Shown here piece by piece: positions 45,016 to 57,091 of a stretch of DNA of 64,000 nt (positions within the stretch are counted from its first letter, which is position 1; each line of letters starts with the position of its first letter). A program made the position numbers and the translations under genes. The DNA is taken from positions 49,454,001 to 49,518,000 of the forward strand of contig JAFFJZ010000004.1 of assembly GCA_018340375.1 (NCBI GenBank), written 5' to 3'. Below the pieces are notes generated by a model, which was not told where the DNA came from, searched no databases, and saw only the letters and a program-made list of their open reading frames with translations. This DNA is from Gonatopus flavifemur. Lineage: Eukaryota > Arthropoda > Insecta > Hymenoptera > Dryinidae.

Positions 45016-46026
45016 AATAAAGAGCTTTCTAGATTGTGTGAAACTAGGTGGGTTGAGAGGCATAAAAGTGTAATTGAATTCAGATCATTACTGCCAGAAA
45101 TTGTTGAAACACTGGATTTTATAACGTCATGGAAAGATATTCAAACAGCTTCAAAAGCAAGAATTTTAAAAGTAGCGTTATGTGATAGCCTGTTTATTGT
45201 GACCATTGTTTGTCTATCCGATTTATCACTATGTACCTTACCACTCAGTCAATTTTTTCAAAAAGTTGAAATAGATCTTGAAACTGCACAAATTATGATA
45301 AAAAATACAGTGGAACTTTTAGCTGAAAAACGAGAAAAATCAAAAGAGAAGTTTGCTCTGTTATTTAAAGAGTCGGAAAAAATTGCAGATGAACTGGGAT
45401 GTGACATTTCTGTACCTCGAAGGACTGGAAGACAAACACATCGCGAGAATTATCCTTCTCAAAATTCAATTGATTACTATAGACAATCTGTGTATATCCC
45501 ATTAATAGAGAACGTTATTGAAGACTTCAAGCGCCGTTTCTCTCAAAACACTCTTGATTTATATTATTTATCGGTTTTATTTCCCAATTCAAACCGTTTG
45601 AAGGATGATGAATTACTAGAAGAAGCAGTATCCGTACTAGTTGAAAAGTACTTTGTTTTTTTTTGCGAAGAGAAAAATATTTTAAAAGAAGTATTAATAT
45701 CTGAACTTAAAATGTGAAAAAAAATGGGATAAAGAAAACAATGTTACATTTGATGCTTTGAAACTATTGATTGCCTGCGATCGTAAAATTTTTCCAACTG
45801 TGCATATTCTTTTAAAAATTTTTGTTACCTTAGCTAAAGTGCAGCAAGCAGGGAAAGAACGTTTTCTTCGCTAAGAAGAGTCAAAACTTGGCTTAGGTCA
45901 ACTATGTCAGAAGAACGACTTGTCGGTCTAGCATTGTTGAACATACATCCTGATGTAGATGTCAATATAGAAAATATCATTGAAAAATTCGCTCAGAGCA
46001 ATCGTAGGATAGATATCGTTTTGTAA
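45016..46026 (+). pseudogene. hAT transposase remnant (P52rIPK/ZMYM-like type)
   Basis: The segment LCETRWVERHKSVIEF begins the recognisable part. Then SWKDIQTASKARIL, PLSQFFQKVEIDLETAQ, PRRTGRQTHRENYPSQNS and YYRQSVYIPLIENVIEDFKRRF, open to 45717, all typical of hAT transposases related to the THAP/P52rIPK and ZMYM group. Beyond, in shifted frames, are KWDKENNVTFDALKLL and the dimerisation tail TFSSLRRVKTWLRSTMSEER, ending in TAA at 46024-46026. The N-terminal zinc-finger part is missing. Frameshifts occur in the A-run near 45720 and again near 45850. Confidence 0.85.
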
Positions 46027-46111
46027 AATAAATATTGTATCAAAAAATACTATGCATTTATATTTCTATGATTTTTACACAAAGTTTTGATATTACATCA
46101 TATAACATATA

Positions 46112-46529
46112 CAGTAGGTGGCAAAAGTCCGTTTCCACCTTTCCGGTAGATCTTTCTTGCCAATTGGCAATGAATTCATTGTTAATCACTTAACAACATT
46201 TCTAAGTGAACGTGGCAGAGTGTCAACAAGGATCTACCACACAGAGAAAAGTAATGTTTTAAATATTACTACATTTTGTACTAAATTAGCAGGATAAGTG
46301 AAATAGTATAATTTTCACAACACAGTGCAGTAAAAATGTATGCTCAATGATTTGAAAAACTGTACAATTTGACGCAACTTCACATCATGAAGCATGAATT
46401 TTTACTACACTGTGTTGTGAAAATCATACTATTTCACTTATCCTGCTAATTTAGTACAAATAGTAATAATATTTAAAACATTATTTTCCTCCGTGCAGAA
46501 AGATGGAAACGGACTTTGTACACCCACTG
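46112..46529. mobile_element. Tc1-like terminal-repeat remnant containing a MITE
   Basis: CAGTAGGTGGCAAAAGTCCG and the inverted right end CAGTGGGTGTACAAAGTCCG (about 32 bp of TIR) are flanked by TA on each side. Between them is no gene, only a second inverted-repeat element at 46240-46495. Confidence 0.75.
46240..46495. mobile_element. MITE nested inside the Tc1-like remnant
   Basis: Inverted repeats of about 95 bp: left CACAGAGAAAAGTAATGTTT, right (inverted) CACGGAGGAAAATAATGTTT. The ends resemble the CACRGAAA MITEs elsewhere in the window. Confidence 0.75.
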
Positions 46530-46844
46530 TACAGTTTATCTTTTTCTTTCGCTCTTCAGGATATGCCCCCGCAGTATGGGTTATGCGAAATTCGAGAATG
46601 CCCTGGTTATGTGGGGTGACCTTTTTTTTTTTTAGTCATTGTAAGGACTTTTTGACTCCGCTCCCCCCAAGACAAGTCTGTGGATCTGCCCCTGTTTGGT
46701 ACTAGTAACATCGAATGAAATAATTATTTGTTACTAGTAATATCGAATGAAATAATACATAATTGAAACTTTTTCGGAATTATTCTCATTCGAGATTACT
46801 GATTTCAAGTCTATGGCACTCCGGGATACCTATGGCTTATCGGT

Positions 46845-49800
46845 TGTATGTTCAAATCAGCCCTATCCGACTCATGCGTTCTCCCCTAGAAATCCGGTTC
46901 ACATAGTGACCACAAAAATCCAGATGGCAAATCGATTTAGTTGTCTGATTGCAATTGTTTTCATAACCATTCATAACCTGTCACATTCGCATAAGTTGAA
47001 AGATTGAAAATATGTGAGTTGCATATGATTCATGATGGTCTTTTATTGTCTCCTTCATTTTTTCATTTTGAAGAGATTGACAATGAAATGAAGTGCAGGA
47101 ATCTTTGTGACAATCAAGTGTACTTCCATCTCTTTTGTAAATAAAAAAATGTACATAATAAACATTTTTTACCTTCACCTTATGAACATTTTATTTGTAA
47201 TTATTTGTTTCAATATCATTCATACCCTATTATAATAATATTATTATTATTATATCATTATTATAATATATTATATTTTTTCACATCCTATTGAAATGTT
47301 TTTGATGATTATGAACCACTATTCCGAATAATTACACCCATTTTGTATTATTTCATTCATTACACTTATCAATCACAATCATACCCGGACCACTAGATTG
47401 AAGAGCCATCTACAACTTTTTCGTCACTACGTGAACACACCGACCCGACTGGAAATTGTCATCAGGTTAACCCAACATATGATGAGGACCTGACAAGGTC
47501 ATCCGAAATAAGGAATACCCGTTACGGTCCTGATCGGGATTAGGTGTGGATGACTCACGTATGGATGACCTCATTTGGTCCTAGTCAGGATTTCCTCAAA
47601 TTATCCTGAAAAGGTCGAAGTAGGTTTTCCTCGCTGTATCCGCATCAGGACCTCGTTCGGTCATCCTAAGATCATGGACATAGTTTGATAAACTGAATAC
47701 AAGAATGTACAGACTTGATTTCAGATTGTACACTCTTTGATTAAACAAATTTTCCTTCAATAAGAAGGACATGTTTGAACGATTTTCAACTGTGCCTGTT
47801 TTTAAATTCAATCCCTTCATTCCGAACACATTACCTACTTCTGAAAACTGTTGAACAATTTGTTCAATCTATTCTCAATGTGAATTGAAAACTAACTATT
47901 TAGGTTTTAATTAGGCGGAACTTATGAAAATTGCACAAGATTTTCCACGTTATGCATACAGCGAAAAAAACTTAGCAAACGTTCAACCATCACCAGCGAA
48001 ATAAGTATTTCATTTAACTTATCACAATTCTCATAAGGTTGATTTATTGACTATTCAGCATCATTTTTCTTTCCTACACATCACATCATCTGAGTATTAT
48101 TCAAAGAGTATATATGAACTGAATGAATATGTGTTTCGTCATAATCAAATATAAGTTTCGAACAAGTACTCTTCTTTCGTTATTTCTTGATTAATACGCA
48201 TAAAAAAATCTGTTATTGAGTGCAAAATGAATTATTGAATCAGTTATCACTGCTGTAATATGTAAAAAATCATAAGTTGCTGATGTGGTGACAATTAATT
48301 CTATTCAAATATACAATAATATCAACAACGACAATATCTATATGAATATTAATTTACATCAGTATTTCTCGGAAAAAACTCAGAAATCCCAATCATTTTG
48401 TAATAATAAAGGTCATGAAGAACTCATTCGATCAAAAATATTTCAAGCGAATGTTCAAAATGAAATGCAAAAACTTGAATTATTCACTTTCAGCTCGACG
48501 GATGGTTTTACTTTTCAAATTAAAGAGTACTCTTGAAGTTGAAATTTGTTAATTTCAGAAAAAAGCCTCATTTTCTGAGTTGAATTTGTTGTTAGGGTGA
48601 TGATAAACTTGTAAGAAGAGTTTGAAAGTTGAGTGGAATCTATATTGATCAGGAAAGTCCAAATCGTGTGGCAAAAGTTAGAAAATCTGTCAACTTAGCT
48701 CACGGCGCATGGGCTTTTCTTCACTAAACCAAATGCTGGCAGGAGAAATTCATCAAAATATAGTGGATTCAAAGTGATGTGAAGTAAGAGAGGACCGAAA
48801 TATTCATTAGATTTTATTCGTTCTTATAAACGTTCTAAAAATAAGAAAAGACTATAGAAGATCCAAAGTGTCGTCTTCCCATATTTTTGTTCCAATAATG
48901 TTGTCTCATGTTCCTACAAATAAATGTTATTATATTTATGAAACAGGTTCAATACACATGTTTTCTCAACCTAACACTAGTTACTGGTGAAAAAATACGA
49001 AAATGCACACTCAGAAATGCAAATCATTGAAACAAAAATATTGAGAGACGATACATTGAGTCATACATAGCCTTACCATATTTATCAACATTTTTATAAT
49101 AACTAATAAAATTCAATGCATGTATCTGTCCTCCCTTACTTCACATCACTTTGAATTCACTATATTTTGATGAATTTCTCCTGCCAGCATTTGGTTTAGT
49201 AAAGAAAAGCTGATAGAATACCCATGCGCTGTCAGCTAAGTTGACAGATTTTCTAACTTTTGCCACACGATTTGGACTTTCCTGATCAATATAGATTCCA
49301 CTCAACTTTCAAACTCTTCCTACAAGTTTATCATCACCCTAACAACAAATTCAACTCAGAAGATAAGGCTTTTTTCTCAAATTTGAAAATTTCAACTCCA
49401 AGAGTGCTCTTCAATTTGAAAAATAAAACCATCCGACGAGCTGCAAGTGAATAATTCAAGTTTTTTGTTATTCATTTTGAACATTCTTCTGACATATTTT
49501 TGATCAAATGAGTTCTTCATGACTCATATTTCTTACAAAATCAATATGATCTCTGAGTTTTTGCCTAGAAGTGCTGATGTAAGTATTTGAAGAAAATTCA
49601 TTTTCACTGCATCAACAAATTACGATTTTTTGACACGTTACAACAGCTATGACTGATTCACTTAATCATTTTGCACTTACTAACAGACTTTTTGATACAC
49701 ATTATTCAAGAAATAACTACCACACATTTCACAAAAATAATTCATCCATTTGTTGATCACATAAATTTAACCTCACATCTGTCAACCGAACTGCAATTTT

Positions 49801-50040
49801 CACACAGGCTCATAGATTAGTTTTGATTTATTTTTGAGGTTTTAGTAAGGAATTCCTCACAAAATCCTAATTAGTCTTTCCTGATGGGGTCCTCATAATA
49901 GTGCAGCGTGACATGACTTGTTAGGTCCTGATGAGGTTGCCTTATCAGGACCTGATCTGGATCAAGGTTTACCTGATCTGGTCCATGGGGTAAATTTCTA
50001 GTCGGGGAAGTTCGAATCGGATAGGGCTGGTTCAAATCTT
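46845..50040. repeat. Outer inverted pair with GGTCCTGATNAGG-type repeats
   Basis: TCAGCCCTATCCGACTC near 46857 is matched in inverted orientation by GAATCGGATAGGGCTGG near 50014-50030, followed on both sides by CTAGAAAT. Inward, both flanks have degenerate repeats around AGGTCCTGATGAGG (47470-47670 and 49870-49985). This may be an old foldback element; its ends and target duplication were not found. An AT-rich microsatellite (TTATTATTATAATA type) is at 47229-47280. Confidence 0.45.
48179..49730. mobile_element. Palindromic element with ~610-bp arms
   Basis: Left arm 48179-48795 and right arm 49128-49730 are inverted copies with small differences: GAAGTAAGAGAGGAC mirrored by GTCCTCCCTTACTTC at the inner ends, and TTATTTCTTGATTAAT mirrored by ATTATTCAAGAAATAAC at the outer ends. 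The unpaired centre is about 330 bp. Open frames at 48285-48536 and 49260-49454 are mirror readings without family signature. Confidence 0.75.
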
Positions 50041-50525
50041 CGTTGTAAAGAATAGGTTGTTCTAAATCTAAAGTTGTAATTTCATGCAAAGCTAAACAAG
50101 GTTTGGCTTTTAGCGATACATTAGCTAAAAAGAGAGGTAATGTGAGACTTCTCCCTTTATCTAAGGTATCGCTCGTCGCTCGTCGCTTGTATGAAATTAC
50201 AGCTTTAGGCTGCTTTGAGCGCTGTGAGCTGCTTCCAGCGCCAACTCATCGGTCGACTGATATTTAGTTTTCGAAATTCTTCCCATTTATATTTATTTAT
50301 GGGAATTCGCTTTCCTTCCCTTGGATTCTTCATTTCTTATTTCAATAATCTATTGTGGTCCAATGATGAGATGACTGATGGAAACTCAAGTGGCTTTTCA
50401 TATCACAGAAATAATCTGAGGACATTTTCTTCATTGCTATGATTCCTATTGAACTTGAAATGAGTATATAATTTGATTTGTTTTCAATTGAAGGTACATC
50501 CAAAAAAAGAAGTGAAATCCCCCCA
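49740..50525. other. Spacer between foldback elements
   Basis: Contains a tandem CGCTCGTCGCTCGTCGCTTG near 50167 and the inverted AGCGATACATTAGCT near 50111. No gene seen. Confidence 0.4.
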
Positions 50526-52185
50526 AAAAAACTTCAAAAAAGTAAAAAATAACGCCAAGTACATGAAAATGTAAAATCAAACAACAACAAAAATTCAAGA
50601 ACATTTTAAACGCAAATTGTTCTGTACTCGAAATTTTGATGAAATAAAACAGGATATGCTCCATCTAAATAAAAAATATGTTAGACTAAACAAAAAAATG
50701 TAAAAACATATTCTAAACAAGAATTTCCCTACATTAAAAATTTCAATGAAATACGACAGGATATGCTTCCTCTGAAAAAAAAGATGTGAAATCAATATGA
50801 GCTGCCAAGTACATTTGGTTATCCAAATGATATGTCAATGATTTCTTATATGTTGTAACTTCAGTATGTTTGATAACCCTAGTGAAATTGGAGTGTTGTA
50901 GCGCGACGAAAACGCGAAGTAGCGTAACCTAAGAGTCATGTGATCGTAATTTATGAAGGAATTGGAACATTTTCACGTTTCACTTGTTTCAATACCTGCT
51001 TCCTTCACTTTTTGATTTTCATCAAAGAAATTGTATCCGAGGTGATTGATGATTTTCAAAAACATCACTGTATTTCATCAAAAACACAATGGAGTAATCA
51101 AAACAAATTCAAGTCCAACTTTATGACATATTAGAAACAAGTCTGGCCTACTTTCAACAAAACATACTGATCATTTGGTGGTTATGAAATTCATGTCGAT
51201 GCGCAACACTTGATGTGGCTAAGGAAGATTCCATGGTTAAAGTTCCTTCTCGATAATGAAAGTTCAACACTCATCACTGGCAGTGATGCCAGCATTTGGT
51301 CGACCGAGTCGATTTTCCCCCTCCATCACGCTGAAATCAAATTTCTTTTGTCGGAGGTTTGATTGTGTGTGTGGAATTTCTATACAGACAGATGTGATGG
51401 AGAGGGAAAATCGACTCGGTCGACCAAATGCTGGCATCACTGATCACTGGCCACATCAAGTGTTGCGCATCGACATGAATTTCATAACCACCAAATGATC
51501 AGCATGTTTTGTTGGAAGTAGGTCAGACTTGTTTCTAATATGTCATCAAGTTGGACTTGAATTTGTTTTGATTACTCCATTGTGTTTTTGATGAAATACA
51601 GTGATGTTTTTGAAAATCATCAATCACCTCGGATACAATTTCTTTGATGAAAATCAAAAAGTGAAGGAAGCAGGTATTGAAACAAGTGAAACGTGAAAAT
51701 GTTCCAATTCCTTCATAAATCACGATTACATGAAATCATTGACATAGGGACCGTCCATATATTACGTAACGCATTTTCCTCACATTTTCACTACCCCCCC
51801 CCCCCTTGTAACATGTCCGTAACACTGCATGCTCCCCCTCCCCCTCCCCCCACTGCCGTTACGTAACAATTGAATTTCCCAATAGTCTTGAATATCCTAT
51901 GAATACAGAATAAAACTGATTAATTAAATCAATTATTCCATCAATTTATTCTATTTTTTATTCAATTATTTACTTAGTCCTGAATCACTTATATAATTCA
52001 TTGAGAGCAATGGATTTGTTATATTTTGAGAACTCCAATTATTTCCACTTGTGACAAAATATATTTCAGTGAATGTTTGGAAATTCATTTTCAACTGTCA
52101 TGGATATTTTATGACAAATTAAATTCGGATGTTTATCAATATTCTACATACATCTCCACCATCCTAAAATATGAATTGACTTTCA

Positions 52186-52412
52186 ATATCTTCCAAGATT
52201 ATTTGAATGAGAGGTGTTTCACATCATATTTACCTGATATTTCGAGTGAATGTTGTTGGGTGATAGAATGACTAACACTATCATCATTTTTCATATCCAA
52301 TATATTATAATCAGACAATACTAATGCTTCAGTATCAGGTGCAGGGAGAGAATGATCACAGTGTTTTGATATTTTGGTTTCAACCTAATTTATTAAATAT
52401 TCCAATTAAACA
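52186..52412 (-). repeat. Second copy of exon 3 and flanks, downstream of the gene
   Basis: About 225 bp matches 56250-56480 in the same orientation. The exon part, 52234-52384, is 151 nt, the same length as exon 3, keeps its AG acceptor and GT donor and stays open in the matching frame, although the sequence has diverged clearly. Confidence 0.75.
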
Positions 52413-52566
52413 ATTTGCGCATTTACAAATATTGAAACTAGACCCAATCAAATATTCGAGGAATGTTCTGTAAGTATTCAGTACACATCAATAGAGTATT
52501 TTCAGCACATTTACATAAATAAAGAATGAATATAATTCAATTGATCAAGAACTCAGCAACGTTTCT

Positions 52567-53157
52567 TCAATCAATATCTTCTTCAAAAGGACTTTCCGAA
52601 CATTTTGAGATGTTTGCAATGACTGGCAAAGAAGTGTTTTCGTTAACTTGCTCCGTAACTTGATCCACATGAGTGTTATCGACATCTTCTTCGTCAATCC
52701 ATTCTACACTCTCCGTCTGATTCTCAATGTTATGATCATTCATCTTTATATGACATAGAAATTCTCCAGAGCGCCGTGCTATTATAGATACTGGACGAGT
52801 TTTTGAGATGACTGTCGGTTTCGCATTATGAATTTGACGTTTATGATGTTTTACTGCTTTTTGCGATGCAAAATATAGATGACAAATATTGCAAGTTCTG
52901 ATTTTGAGTTGATTTTGCACTGATGGACAATAATAATCATAGGACATTTGTTCAAAACTGTCAAAACTCAGCTCGATTTTGATGGCCGATCGTAAAAGTA
53001 ATGAAGCAAACTTCCTGTTCTCACTGGGTGCAGGTATTTTCGGGAATTTTGAGGTTTGGATTAATGGATAAGGCGGCGGTATGAATCCATCAGGTAATAT
53101 CGATCTCAAACCACTTCTTGGGGATTTACAACAATTCAAATCAACACATTTAACAAC
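52567..53157 (-). pseudogene. Exon 6: C-terminal zinc-finger exon
   Basis: Acceptor TTCCTAG then VVKCVDLNCCKSPRSGLRS. It continues with FIPPPYPLIQ and YDYYCPSVQNQL, then CNICHLYFASQKAVKHHKRQ, a C-X2-C and His pair of C2H2 type, then an acidic tail to the stop at 52567. Cys-rich starts and a single C2H2 finger at the end suggest nucleic-acid binding. Confidence 0.8.
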
Positions 53158-53665
53158 CTAGGAACCAATTTCAAATTTTTGAATTGCCTATGTAGTGTAA
53201 TTTAACGATTTTTTTTATCAAAAATCTCAGGGAAATCATTGGGAATTCGATTAATTCATTTGAAGAGTTTCCAATTTAAAATAAATTAAATTCATAACAA
53301 ATTTGCATGGAAATAAATTGGAAGGATCAGTTTAAGTATGGTAGGATGGTTTAGTGAATAAAATATTGTTTCCATGGATAGTAGAATTCTGAAGAATTGA
53401 CATCACATCCATATCTGTGAGATGTTGGTAATGCAACTCAAAAATGCTACTAATGTTGGATAGTAGAATATCAATGTCATGGACATTTTCTTTGAATCAA
53501 AGAAAAGTTGGGAGGATCATGGAATTCCTTCGAAATTTCAAGTTGGACTTCAAAACATCCATATAGCATGAGGAACGAATAATTGAAAGAAATGCAAAAT
53601 GCTACAAAATCATCAGTGAGTGACATTGAAATCCCCATGACGTTTTTCTTTCATTTTAGGCAATG

Positions 53666-53954
53666 ATTGAGTGGATACGTGCGCATAGGTGGCTCCATCT
53701 GGCGACATTTTTGTTTCGACCAAAATACTCGAAGCTGAACGCATATAGAAATCTGGAATTTTCCGGGATGAATGTTCGAAATTTTTTTTTCTTCATTTCG
53801 AATTTTGAAAATCCGGCTGTTTACAGACCTAGATAGACCTTCGAAGACTCTTCCCTGAAAATTTCAGACTTTTTCATGTGTTCAGCTTCGAGTATTTTGG
53901 TCAAAACAAGAATGCCGCAAAATGGAGCCACCTATACGCTTGTATACACTCAAT
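53666..53954. mobile_element. MITE in intron 5
   Basis: ATTGAGTGGATACGTGCGCA and the inverted right end ATTGAGTGTATACAAGCGTA begin about 75 bp of inverted repeat that includes ATAGGTGGCTCCAT and ACCAAAATACTCGAAGCTGA. Total about 289 bp. Confidence 0.75.
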
Positions 53955-54002
53955 TTAACGATAGAAAATCGTCATAGAAAAATTTGAAGAAGTTTTATGT
54001 AC

Positions 54003-54704
54003 CTGTAACAAATATTGACTTTCCCTCACATGCGTTGCATACCATGTCGCCGATGGGGAATCAATGAATGATGTGATTTCATTTGATGGATCTTTGTATT
54101 CAGAAATTACATCATATCCATCAATAATCGTCCGGCTCCAGAGGTCTGCTAAAACACTTCCAGCGTGTTTGAAGTTCTCTTTTTTAAGGTCTAAGTCAAT
54201 CGTTTTTCCTCTTGCATCAAGATGAGAACCAAAATGATCATGTTCGAGAATTACGCCTGACAATTTCCGGCTCAGTGGAGCCATCCTGCGTTCGACTCTG
54301 TTGTATGCACTTCTTCCGGGTGCATTAGTGAAGATAAATACTGCATCCAGGTCATAATCAAGGAAATGTTTGATAGCATGATTTATCACTTTTGGGTATC
54401 GAGGATTTTCATCTGGACCACCATCGACAGATGAAATTAGAATTGGTTTGATTATATTGGTATCATTTACCATCATGATTTCTTGGAAATTCGGCAAGCA
54501 TAGAAGCCTTCTAAAATCTGCAGCATGCGTCGATGCAGTAGATGAAGAATGTTTACCACTCCTTATTGCAATGTACGTAGGACCTGAGTAAGACACTGCT
54601 TCTGGTCGACCAATTTCATCCGGTTTTATAGTAATGAGGGCATAGACAGAAGGCACCAATTTGTGGGGTTCTGCCACGACCCAATCATGATCCGGAAGTT
54701 TCAC
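54003..54704 (-). pseudogene. Exon 5: probable catalytic part
   Basis: Exactly 234 codons between acceptor AATATTAAG and donor GTACATA, with no lesion. Motifs in order: KLPDHDWVVAEPHKLVPSVY, SGPTYIAIRSGKHSSST, SSVDGGPDENPRYPKVINHA, FTNAPGRSAYNRVERRMAPL, SGVILEHDHFGSHLDARG and VLADLWSRTIIDGYDVI. I have seen this pattern in unnamed invertebrate transposon proteins. Confidence 0.8.
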
Positions 54705-57091
54705 CTTAATATTGAAAGATGTTTTAAAATGTAGGAGTTGAAAAAAATTTGATTCTCAAGTTTTAATGAATCTTTTATACGCTATACATACCATATCAAC
54801 CGGGAAAATTCTAGTGTTTTCCAAATGAATTCATCAAATGCAACATTGAATGAAGAAAAAAAAGTCTTGTTAGAATCAGAAAATGAGAAAATAAGGAATA
54901 AATGTTTACCCGATATTGCATATGCATTAAAATTGGTGTCTGTTGATTGACAGCTGTAATGCCTAATGGAACCCTTGCTTTATCATCTTGTGAGATAAAA
55001 ATCACTTGTTCGGGTCCAAGGATAGATGCTAAGGTTTCAATACTTCTAATTGTTGCAGTGCAGAAGTTTTGATCAGGATGCCCTTTGTGTCAATCTGTTT
55101 GAGATCGAATCAGGCGCACTGGGACTGTATTAAAGTGTCTTTTCCCTTCGCTTGTATCTTTTCTTCTTGGCAAGAGACGGAGATATGTACCACTCCGAGA
55201 AATAGAAAAGCCTATCGATTGTAATTCTTTTTGAAGGTCTGTCAAAGTTCTACAGCTGGAAAGCACTTCGCTACGTCGTCTATTTTCTGCTGCAGCCTCG
55301 AATGTAACCAACTCCACAATAGTTTTCAGTAAGTCTGGCTGGTCTTCTTCTAACCTGGGTCTGCCGGAGGTTTTATGGAGTTTTAATATCTTAGCAGCTT
55401 CTTGATTATTTTCACAAATAGTTGTTAGATTACTCTTCCTTTCCTCTCTAAAAGCTTTTTGCCGTTGAGCATTATATTTTAAATTCTTCAATTCGTTTTT
55501 TTTTGTCTCAAATTTTTCTTCCGCACTTCGATTTTTTTCGGTAGGTCATCATCACATAGTCCAGCATTTTTGGCGAGCAGAGTACTTTGAAGTTCAACTT
55601 GGATCTTTATGATTTCTTTATTTATGACATTTTGCACAGGTGTTTTATAAGTCCTCTCTATCGAAGAGGTAGGGGCATTCTTCTGCTCATCAAGATCACT
55701 ATCAGGAGTAACCAAAATGCTCATTTTATCTAGAAAAAATCAATTGACATAGCGAATTGCATGGTTCCACATGAATGTTATGAAAACGAACTATTCCATG
55801 TTCGATTTAAAATTAATTGAATTTGGGGATTATTTTCCGGATTTTCTAACAAACATTCTTACATTGAATTACATTGGAAAATCCCACTTGTATTCTGGAG
55901 GAAAACATAAGGAAATATGAAGCAATAAGTTATCAGAATCAATCGAGAATGAGTTGTCACTAAATGATGATTAACGTGTAAATCCCATGGAAATATTATG
56001 ATAGTATTGAGTGTGGATTAATAAAATACCAAATCCTGAAAAATATGATGATGTGTTCAGTGAAATATCAATATGATGTCATGATCATTATTATCCAAAA
56101 CGTAATGAGCAGAACTACTAATAAACAATAATCTTATTATCAACTAATCAATCAATTGAACTATCCAATAAATTTATAACGATTTCAATCGACTATTCAA
56201 TTGATTGAATCGTTGGTTTTTGTTCATTAATTGTTCTTAAAATGAGTCGATATTTTTCAAGATTATTTTGAATGAGAGGTGTTTCACATCATATTTACCT
56301 GATATTTCGAGTGAGGGTTTTTCGTTGAGAGAATGGCTAGAACTATCATCATTTTGTATATTCAATATATTACAAGTAGATGACACTAATTCTTCAGGAT
56401 CAGGTGCAGGAAGAGAATGATCACGGTCTTGTGATGTTTTGGGTTTAGCCTGATTGATCAAATATTCCAATCAAACAATTTTCTCATAAAAGGTTATACC
56501 GGGGACAATATTATCATTAAGTAACACATATTTAATTACAAACTCAAGAGTCGTATTCCCTGGTATTTCAAGGATTCATTTCACTCAGGAATACCCAAAG
56601 TAATGAGGAAATTATATTCTGACCCCACTGCTGTGTGATTTTTAAATCGTATCAACTTGACATTTGTGAAACTTTATAAGTCCACTAACTAACCAATAAT
56701 TAACTATTTCCAATTCATTGATATAATAATACTGATATTATGGAAATAAGTGAAGAATTCTTATGATATACAGTGAGATATATATATATATATAATGATA
56801 ATCAATGTTCTTCAGTACCCAAATAGCACAAGAATACTCGAAATATTGTATAAACGTGCATGCCATCAATAGAATACATAGAAAACATCAAAATCTTATA
56901 TGCATGTCAATGGGATATTCTGAATGTTTTCGAGCTGTTCAGATACATCATTAATACATATACTAAAGTTACCTTCGAAAAGAAATTTAGGAGGTTATTT
57001 GCTCTAATCCTTGTTGCTTTCTCCTTCCATTCATTTAACAATGCCTCTGCAGTTTTTATGTTTTCGGTTTTTTGTTTCTGTTTTTCAATAG

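Larger units (their letters stand above)
44103..46694 (+). mobile_element. Decayed hAT element with nested insertions
   Basis: Left end CAGTGGCGGATCCAAGGGGG and right end, read inverted, CAGGGGCAGATCCACAGACT. An 8-bp duplication TTTGTTAC (44095-44102) and TTTGGTAC (46695-46702) differs by one base. GGGGCGATCGCCCC near 44136 can form a hairpin next to the left end. The transposase remnant is in the middle. Two MITEs in the left part and a Tc1-like remnant with its own MITE in the right part are later insertions. Confidence 0.85.

Noticed and set aside
48285..49454. Two frames of 83 and 64 codons
   Set aside because: They are mirror readings in the two arms of a palindrome and share no recognisable protein feature.
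50446..50795. Phe-rich minus-strand frames that look like membrane proteins
   Set aside because: They are translations of A-rich arm DNA of a palindromic element; the hydrophobicity follows from T-rich codons.
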